Below, one piece after another: positions 31,251-36,458 of a stretch of DNA of 36,458 nt. The notes under the pieces are model-generated. The model searched no databases. It saw nothing but the letters and a program-made list of their open reading frames with translations, and was not told where the DNA came from. The stretch's first letter is position 1. Each line of letters begins with the position of its first letter. The stretch comes from Pseudodesulfovibrio sp. (GTDB lineage: Bacteria > Desulfobacterota > Desulfovibrionia > Desulfovibrionales > Desulfovibrionaceae), in NCBI GenBank assembly GCA_016342345.1, contig JAEINO010000040.1, positions 1 to 36,458 of the forward strand. Reading direction: 5' to 3'. Made by a program: the position numbers and the translations under genes.

Positions 31251-32600
31251 TTAATCTATGTCCGACCGTGGATTCCCATGACTTTGAATCCATTGCCAGA
31301 CATATTGCCTAACACCTTTTGGCGGCCTATCATTATTCTTCGCTTTCAGTTCACCTATAGAATGAACACCTTTTTTACTCACAACTTCCAAAGTGCATCT
31401 CTCTGGATAGTAAACTTTGTAGATATATGAACCACCTAAAACAATGTCATCTTCGTATGATGCAACACAGTTATTCATAACATTCCCCTCTCGCACAAGA
31501 TCTTCATGATTCGTAATAGGTACTATAAACTCGTTACCAGGAATGGGTGGTTGGCCAAATCCGATCTTTCGCGCTTCCCGACGTTTTGTAGCTCTCCGCT
31601 TATCGCGTTCCAATCGCTGATTAGCCCGAGCCAATTGTTGTTCTCTCTGCAGCTGTGCCCGCCTTTGTTTTTCCGCCTGAATAACCAAACCAAATTCAGC
31701 TGCTGCTTCCCGCACCTTCTTCAAATTAGCAATTTCCTCATTGAGCTTCTTGTTGTGCCTGCCATGCCATCTATCCGTCAACGCAGTAAGTTCCCCCAAT
31801 GTCTTGCAGTTTCGAAGTACATGCCGCACATTTGACAACCCCGCCTCCGAGCCAAGTCGTAAGCAGGTCTCGCACATAGTCCTAGCTGTCAAAACTTTAT
31901 ATCTTGACCCATTTTCATTAGAGATTGCACGCTGAATACATGGGATCGCCTGCAAATCTGGGGTGTCCATAACCTCCTCAACCAACGGCAAAACAATCGG
32001 TGAACAGTGCCGCAGATTGTCTTGCACTCGATCATCTCTCAACAAACCATTGAGAGTGCGTAACTCTTTCACCGAATATTTGATGGGCAAAACTCGGCTG
32101 ACCAATTTCAAGTGCTTCTTCGTGCTTTCCGAATACACTGTTTTGACGATTTCAATACGCTTGCCACAAACGAGATCCACGGCCTGCCTGACAGTAATAA
32201 TATTTGCCAAAACAGCAGTAGCGAGCAACCAGATGAGTATGGGTATTTCCCGAGCCAATTCAATAGCTGCAGCACCGCCTTGGCAGAGGATCTGCAATGC
32301 CTGCAACTGTCCAAGTGAAAATGGTGAGATTACCTTTATCACCTCATCCGGGATGCTGGCTGCGAAGCTATCAATCACATTACCAGTATCCCCCGAGTCT
32401 TTTCTTTTGGACGAGAAAATAGTCATATCGACCGTTTTTAAACCGCCCTGTGGACCACCTGTATCGCTCAAAGATAATCCATTATCCCATGAGTCCAATC
32501 TATACACAGGGCACCCTGGGCCATAGCTCTCCACAATCAAAGCATCTGTTCCATGTTCGATAAATATTTTTTTCGTTACTTTATTACTAATCAGAACCAC
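31251..32600 (-). CDS. PcfJ-like protein B
   Basis: A 449-aa paralogue of the downstream gene. The C-terminal PcfJ-like part (about 360-440) has NEFIVPITNHEDLVREGNVM, NNCVASYEDD, SYIYKVYYPERCTLEVVS and SIGELKAKNNDRPPKG, with the invariant C-V-A-S-Y and PER-TLE shared with protein A. Before it, residues about 290-345 are a long, very basic coiled-coil stretch rich in RR, KR and QR that protein A lacks, a likely nucleic-acid contact. Start choice: GTG 32600 has GGAG 8 nt upstream; GTG 32618 is in frame but has no ribosome site and would overlap the upstream gene. The shared Cys after H/N could be functional, but no catalytic partner is obvious. Confidence 0.75.
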   Translation of the reverse strand: MVLISNKVTKKIFIEHGTDALIVESYGPGCPVYRLDSWDNGLSLSDTGGPQGGLKTVDMTIFSSKRKDSGDTGNVIDSFAASIPDEVIKVISPFSLGQLQALQILCQGGAAAIELAREIPILIWLLATAVLANIITVRQAVDLVCGKRIEIVKTVYSESTKKHLKLVSRVLPIKYSVKELRTLNGLLRDDRVQDNLRHCSPIVLPLVEEVMDTPDLQAIPCIQRAISNENGSRYKVLTARTMCETCLRLGSEAGLSNVRHVLRNCKTLGELTALTDRWHGRHNKKLNEEIANLKKVREAAAEFGLVIQAEKQRRAQLQREQQLARANQRLERDKRRATKRREARKIGFGQPPIPGNEFIVPITNHEDLVREGNVMNNCVASYEDDIVLGGSYIYKVYYPERCTLEVVSKKGVHSIGELKAKNNDRPPKGVRQYVWQWIQSHGNPRSDID

Positions 32601-32602
32601 TT

Positions 32603-33475
32603 CTAATACTCCGTACACTGCGTTTTTTCGGATCCAAGCACACTTTCGGAACGCTCAGATCCAAGTTGGACACCACGCCCTCCGGGCCAAGCATAAATGT
32701 AATATCCAGCATAATCCTTCACCGCCATGAACTGATAACCCTCCGTTGACCATATCTGCATGTCAGCGGCGAACCCAAGAATGGACGTTTCGAAATCTAT
32801 CTCGGCCTTGAGGTCGCGAACGGAATTGACAACAATCCACTTCAACATCCGTTTTACGTCTTCATCCGGCTGAATAAGTGTGGACATAAGCTGAATCTCC
32901 TCGACCGGGATGTCCGTATACAAAGAGAATATACGCCGTCCGAGCTGCCGAATTCCAGCTTGAAAGTACCCGGGAGTATGCATTACAAGAGTCCATTTAG
33001 GCTCCCACCCTTTGAGATCAAGCTCTCCGACCTTCGGTTTCTCGTTTATCGCTTTTGAAAGAATGACGGGGAGATTTTCTGGTGTAATCCGAGGGACGAC
33101 AGAGGGCAGAAAACATCCATCCATATATGGGGAGCACAGGTCGTGTACGGTGATGCCAGCTCTTTGAAGGGCCTCGTCATCAGAGATATCATCCCTCTCT
33201 GGCAGAAGCATGGAACCGGAAGGTAGAGGCATGTCAGAATTGCCTCTGGAATGCCTATTGGGCCAGGCTATTTCCGATCGGGCTTTAACATGCTGACCCA
33301 ATTTACCAATACCGGGGATACCAAAGGGCAAATCATTGCCACTCCTGCTAGCAACATCCCTATCCGTGCATTCAACAAAAGAAACGCCAGCCATAGCAGA
33401 AGGCTGCTGCTCATCATCAAAAGGCAACGTCAGAGCTTGCCTCGAATCCAGTGATTCCTTCTTTCGATTCCTCAT
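32603..33475 (-). CDS. Uncharacterised 290-aa protein, first gene of the PcfJ-like operon
   Basis: No family recognised. ATG 33475 has GAGG about 7 nt upstream. The first 110 residues are polar and probably disordered (RNRKKESLDSRQALTLPFDDEQQ, then Ser/Gly/Pro-rich). The C-terminal 150 look folded, with WEPKWTLVMHTPGYFQAGIRQLGRRIFSLYTD, IQPDEDVKRMLKWIVVNSVRDLKAEIDFETSILGF, and strand-rich YQFMAVKDYAGYYIYAWPGG. The stop lies just 2 nt before the chosen start of PcfJ-like B, so the two are coupled. It is the leader gene of the operon and could be a recruitment subunit. Confidence 0.75.
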   Translation of the reverse strand: MRNRKKESLDSRQALTLPFDDEQQPSAMAGVSFVECTDRDVASRSGNDLPFGIPGIGKLGQHVKARSEIAWPNRHSRGNSDMPLPSGSMLLPERDDISDDEALQRAGITVHDLCSPYMDGCFLPSVVPRITPENLPVILSKAINEKPKVGELDLKGWEPKWTLVMHTPGYFQAGIRQLGRRIFSLYTDIPVEEIQLMSTLIQPDEDVKRMLKWIVVNSVRDLKAEIDFETSILGFAADMQIWSTEGYQFMAVKDYAGYYIYAWPGGRGVQLGSERSESVLGSEKTQCTEY

Positions 33476-33574
33476 GCTTCAACCTCAATATTTTTGGTGC
33501 TCATCTTTCAACCCTAGACCCAAACCGTTCCAAAAGTCAGAACATAAATGCCTTAAATTCCCCCACCCTTTTAA

Positions 33575-33603
33575 TGCATAAGAAAAGCCCCATAAGGGGC
33601 TTT
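33575..33603 (-). terminator. Terminator of the DUF2958 gene
   Basis: AAAGCCCC-ATAA-GGGGCTTT (33584-33603). Read on the minus strand it is followed by TTTTCTTATG, 5 nt after the stop at 33608. It separates this gene from the PcfJ-like operon downstream. Confidence 0.8.
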
Positions 33604-33607
33604 CTGT

Positions 33608-33967
33608 TTAGTAGCGAGGATGGTCTGGCAACTGCCATCCCATTTTCTTACATATTAAGGTCATCTCGCTCACTTTTGGGTGATCGAGATGTGCGTCTCG
33701 TTCCAGGTACAAACCCGGAATTGGTTGAAGGGATACAAGCTCATCAAGGCTTGTGTAACCCCATTCATCGTTATGGTCTTGAAACAGACTCGCAAATCCA
33801 AACAGGAGTCTGCTCTCAGGCTCAAATTCAGTAAAATACCATGTGGCATTTCCATACGGATTGAAAATCTTGAGAATGATCTGGGCATCTCTGCCTTTAT
33901 CCTCTTGACTCCCAATGCTCTTGAACTTCTTTTCAATCTCTTTGGTCATAAGCTTCATACGTCCCAT
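33608..33967 (-). CDS. DUF2958 family protein
   Basis: A 119-aa protein matching the DUF2958 pattern: KSIGSQEDKGRDAQIILKIFNPYGNATWYFTEFEPESRLLFGFASL, then EWGYTSLDELVSLQ and LYLERDAHL. The W-Y-x-T-E and GY-SL-EL segments are the recognisable core. The family is common on plasmids and integrative elements, often near replication or transfer genes, and has no assigned function. ATG 33967 (MGRMKLM) has AGGAG upstream; the longer frame to 34015 has none. It has its own terminator and is transcribed away from the RNA unit at 34217. Confidence 0.85.
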   Translation of the reverse strand: MGRMKLMTKEIEKKFKSIGSQEDKGRDAQIILKIFNPYGNATWYFTEFEPESRLLFGFASLFQDHNDEWGYTSLDELVSLQPIPGLYLERDAHLDHPKVSEMTLICKKMGWQLPDHPRY

Positions 33968-34180
33968 AATCTCTCCTAATTTTAATGCATTGCACACAAA
34001 AAAAGAGAGGAGCATTCCTGCGCCTCCCTATTAAAACACTGAACATAACTTGTTTGTGACTATAGTATCACGCCAATAAACATTTTCGCAAATTTTCCGA
34101 CAAAGTATTTTGCAGTCAAAAACGTCTGCTGTTCAGCACTTTTTGCTTTTTTATTCTGTTTCCTCTTTTTTCTTGAAAAC

Positions 34181-34210
34181 TTGCTTTTTGATTTGGTGGG
34201 GTAGTATACT
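34181..34210 (+). promoter_or_regulatory. Promoter of the structured RNA unit
   Basis: TTGCTT (34181-34186), 18-nt spacer, TATACT (34205-34210). Transcription would start near 34217, just before the first helix of the RNA. Confidence 0.6.
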
Positions 34211-34216
34211 GTTTAC

Positions 34217-34471
34217 ATATTCCATATATTTCGTGTTAAGCTTGGAGGCATACGTTGCATGACATTGTTGTCATGTTGCAATGCGTCACGCAGTTCTCGC
34301 ATGTACGAGAATGTGCTTCCAAGCGCCTCCTTTACGATATCCAAGTAAATTTTGCGTTGGCCTCCGCATCGTGCGGATTGTGGATGATCGGCAGTCAGAA
34401 ATTAGCCTCTCTTTCAGAGCCATGTGTTTTACAAACCGCCAACGCAGAAAGCCCCATGAAGGGGCTTTTTC
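34217..34471 (+). ncRNA. Candidate structured non-coding RNA, about 255 nt
   Basis: It is bounded by a promoter and an intrinsic terminator. Domain 1: GCTTGGA (34240-34246) pairs with TCCAAGC (34318-34324) and encloses three hairpins, at 34255-34281 (TTGCA+TGACA with TGTCA+TGCAA), 34282-34292 (TGCG/CGCA) and 34294-34311 (TTCTCG/CGAGAA). An alternative pairing GGAGGC (34244-34249) with GCCTCC (34325-34330) excludes part of the closing helix, so a switch is possible. Domain 2: TGCGTTGGC (34353-34361) pairs with GCCAACGCA (34438-34446) and encloses TCCGCA/TGCGGA (34363-34377). A GGAGG at 34244 could serve a 29-codon frame from ATG 34259 to TAA 34346, so a leader-peptide reading cannot be excluded. 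No match to tmRNA, RNase P or 6S RNA as I know them. Confidence 0.65.
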
Positions 34472-34476
34472 TTTTG
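34448..34476 (+). terminator. Terminator of the structured RNA
   Basis: AAAGCCCC (34448-34455), loop ATGAA, GGGGCTTT (34461-34468), then TTCTTTT. Confidence 0.85.
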
Positions 34477-34845
34477 CTGTGACTGGTTAGTCGTTCACAG
34501 CAAAACCTCTGATTTTTTGGCCGCTTCTTATATTTGACATGGAAACCAGCCAATTTTTTTACAAAAAAGAGTTGACAAAACTTTAACCAGTGTGTATTTC
34601 ATATTTTGACGGAGATGCCTCCAGATTTAACAGATTTTTCATCAACAGTTCAAACATCAGTATAGAAAGGAAATTTATGTAACACAATTTGATACGACCA
34701 GCTTTTTCAGAGCCTGTCTTATCCCCACTTCTTCGTAGATCTCAATGCTCAATCAGATCAAAATAAATAGTTTTGATGCTGACGATCTAGTCGAACCGCT
34801 CTGGCGGTAGGCGATGCATTATCTACAGATCAGGGGATTTTTTTC
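34477..34845. other. Intergenic region upstream of the methyltransferase
   Basis: No gene seen. TTGACA at 34572-34577 is a good -35 element, but the best -10 at the right distance (TATTTC, 34595) is poor. The rest is AT-rich with no clear hairpin. AGGGG at 34831 is the probable ribosome site of the methyltransferase. Confidence 0.4.
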
Positions 34846-36045
34846 ATGACCACGACTACGACCACAACGACCACGACTACAGTAAAGACAACGCCGACCA
34901 CCACGACCACGACCACGACAAAGAAGACAACGACAAAGGTCACGACCAAGACCAAGGCCGAAGACACTCCCGCCGAAGAACCTGCTCCAATCTGCACACC
35001 CCGCAATACCCAGCGTCCTCCTGCCGATCCACGAAAACGTTGCGACAAGAAAGCTGAAAAAACAGCTCAGATAGATCAGATTGTTGCTGATTGCATATAT
35101 GAATCTGACACAAAATTCGTAGCTAAACTGAATGGTGCTACAGCTACTGTTTATCACGCTGATGCCTTCGAAATGCTCGAAACGATGGAGCCTGACTCGT
35201 TTGATATGCTCCTCGCTGATCCGCCTTACAACGTTCTAAAAGACGCCAAATTCGATTTGCCGCCATGGGACATTGAACGCTACATAGATCTCGTCTGCAA
35301 AGTAGTAAAAAACGATGGTGTAATTGTCGTGTTTGGCAGCTCGTTGCAGCTTGCACGTTACGAAGCAGCGTTCGAAAAGAACAAGAAAATTGCTGTGAAT
35401 TGTGTGTGGTCAAAAACTAATCCAGACCCAAAAAAATTGGGAATAACAAATGGTATCGAACATTTTCTCGTAGCGTATTCTAAAGAAACTGCGCATCTGT
35501 ACGTAAAAACAGAAGCGGCGTGGAATACGATTATTGCTGGTGGTATTACAGCAAACGAACGTGTTAAAAATGTTGATGACGAAAGCTTGGAAGGCAAAGA
35601 AAACCATCTGCATCCGACCCAAAAACCAGCAGAATTGAATATTAAGATCCTTGAAAAGTTTAGTGACCCAAATCCTCGGCCCGGCTACCGTATTCTCGAC
35701 ACATGTGCGGGAAGCGGCGCGATTGTACGAACTTGTCTTGTGAACGGTATTGATTCTGTCAGCATTGAATGTGATCCACATTATTTTCACCGTGGCAACG
35801 CTGCATATAGCAATGAAAAAATCATGAAGGCGGTTCGTGCTCGCAGCGCTGAAGGGAAATTGTCAATGGGCGAAATTCATAAGCGTGGAATCGATCAGGT
35901 ACTGAAGAAAACAACTGATCTTGACGATGCAAAACGTGATGAATTTTTCAGAGAATTGTTCGGCTATAAATACTATTGCTTCGAAAAAGAAGAAGTTGTG
36001 AATGTCGCAGGGAAAAAGGGTTTTGCTTCCATGTTTCAGCTCTAA
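34846..36045 (+). CDS. Solitary beta-class DNA methyltransferase with poly-Thr N-terminus
   Basis: A 399-aa N6-adenine or N4-cytosine methyltransferase (N6_N4_Mtase type). The order of motifs is permuted as in the beta class: DPPYN (motif IV, D125) near the N-terminus, HPTQKP (256-261), then DTCAGSGA (motif I, AdoMet binding, D285). The first 45 residues are almost all Thr and Lys (twelve Thr in a row, then eight), encoded by ACN triplets that form a near-microsatellite, followed by a Pro/Glu linker. Such a tail may be an unstructured linker or a slippage-prone phase switch. No restriction partner is adjacent, so it is likely an orphan that protects the element or regulates it. The C-terminus (KRGIDQVLKKTTDLDDAKRDEFFRELF) is helical. 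Confidence 0.88.
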   Translation: MTTTTTTTTTTTVKTTPTTTTTTTTKKTTTKVTTKTKAEDTPAEEPAPICTPRNTQRPPADPRKRCDKKAEKTAQIDQIVADCIYESDTKFVAKLNGATATVYHADAFEMLETMEPDSFDMLLADPPYNVLKDAKFDLPPWDIERYIDLVCKVVKNDGVIVVFGSSLQLARYEAAFEKNKKIAVNCVWSKTNPDPKKLGITNGIEHFLVAYSKETAHLYVKTEAAWNTIIAGGITANERVKNVDDESLEGKENHLHPTQKPAELNIKILEKFSDPNPRPGYRILDTCAGSGAIVRTCLVNGIDSVSIECDPHYFHRGNAAYSNEKIMKAVRARSAEGKLSMGEIHKRGIDQVLKKTTDLDDAKRDEFFRELFGYKYYCFEKEEVVNVAGKKGFASMFQL

Positions 36046-36061
36046 TCTGCTCAAAACGCTG

Positions 36062-36128
36062 GTGACACAAAGATAATTTTCGTGTCACTAATTTGAAAAA
36101 CCTCTGGTCGCCAGGGGTTTTTCTTTTT
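36062..36128 (+). terminator. Two-hairpin terminator after the methyltransferase
   Basis: GTGACAC/GTGTCAC (36062-36088), then AAAAACCTCTGG-TCG-CCAGGGGTTTTT (36096-36122) followed by CTTTTTTT. The second hairpin with its T-run is a classical intrinsic terminator; the first may protect the 3' end. Confidence 0.8.
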
Positions 36129-36458
36129 TTGTGTTGACCACGGTTTTATTTTGTGCAGCATTGACAACAAAATCAATTGTTTGGACTTAACTTTTGGTAT
36201 AGCGACGGTGTTCAATAGGTACATAATGAAATAACACTTTAACAATACACGGCGATTTATGGAGTACTGCGAAAATAGTGTCGCAGACTTCACTCAGGGG
36301 GCAGTCGTGGAGGCCCGTGTGTAGTTCCTGGATGGACTATGCACACATAGACAAAAGGACATGACAATGAATTACATATCGTCATTGCTGTCCGGTTAGG
36401 AACCGTTGGTATCCCTCAATTCCCGCATGAGCGTTGGCTTTCCAAGCTAAGGCCCTAC
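36129..36458. other. Right-edge region, no supported gene
   Basis: TTGACA at 36162 is a possible -35 element without a good -10. A 12-codon frame from ATG 36361 (MTMNYISSLLSG) follows AAAAGGAC and could be a leader peptide for a gene beyond the window, but nothing else supports it. Confidence 0.3.

Noticed and set aside
34255-34482. 75-aa frame through the structured RNA
   Set aside because: It runs through the intrinsic terminator and several stems, and has no ribosome site at that ATG.
1-36458. CRISPR array
   Set aside because: The only regular direct repeats are four iterons and three 54-bp units; no repeat-spacer pattern and no cas genes.

Overview
This 36.5-kb window looks like part of a plasmid, or an integrated plasmid-like element, from a deltaproteobacterium, most likely of the Desulfovibrio group. 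The grounds are an iteron origin with its Rep gene, a CI-type repressor with the 'SSISDAKRR-IPAEW-NPDW' style I associate with Desulfovibrionaceae phage/plasmid repressors, and a mosaic of defence-type genes and one insertion sequence. The host assignment comes from protein style only. I see no rRNA, tRNA or CRISPR array.

Layout. 1-146: start of a small lipoprotein gene running off the left edge (- strand). 642-1713: an HU-type DNA-binding protein and a CI/LexA-like repressor that lacks both autocleavage residues (- strand). 2154-3833: replication module, with AT-rich 9-mers, four 21-bp-spaced iterons, a strong promoter, rep and a terminator. 3964-6479: an odd region with no recognised gene. 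It holds a membrane-anchored Asp/Ser repeat protein (-), about a dozen consecutive short hairpins, two orphan genes (199 and 76 aa) that share a conserved 35-nt leader ending at the start codon, a four-helix element, and three copies of a 54-bp repeat.

6480-16101 (+ strand) is the first defence-like block: a tandem AAA+ ATPase, a WYL regulator preceded by a 41-bp perfect palindrome, a small gene with an in-frame stop, then a tightly overlapping trio of an unknown protein, a Tdp1/PLD-type HKN nuclease and an SNF2-type helicase. 16128-18654 is a complete IS66-family element with terminal inverted repeats and an exact 8-bp target duplication. It sits in the gap between this block and a convergent second block (18714-25007, - strand): AddB-like nuclease, AddA-like helicase-nuclease and a small YbjN-like protein. 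25188-30104 (+) is AT-richer and holds a gene broken by two in-frame TAA codons, a type IV McrB-McrC pair, and a downstream gene with an apparent frameshift. 30023-33475 (- strand) is a three-gene operon: an unknown protein and two full-length tandem paralogues with PcfJ-like C-termini. 33608-33967 is a DUF2958 protein. 34181-34476 is a promoter-to-terminator unit that looks like a folded non-coding RNA. 34846-36045 is a solitary beta-class DNA methyltransferase with a poly-threonine N-terminus.

How it fits together. The left third keeps and controls the replicon. The centre collects nucleic-acid-processing modules (SNF2+PLD, AddAB-like, McrBC), which is the composition of a defence island on a mobile element. 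The best candidates for undescribed biology are the AAA/WYL/unknown/PLD/SNF2 locus, the tandem PcfJ-like operon, the hairpin array with its twin leaders, and the structured RNA near 34.2-34.5 kb.
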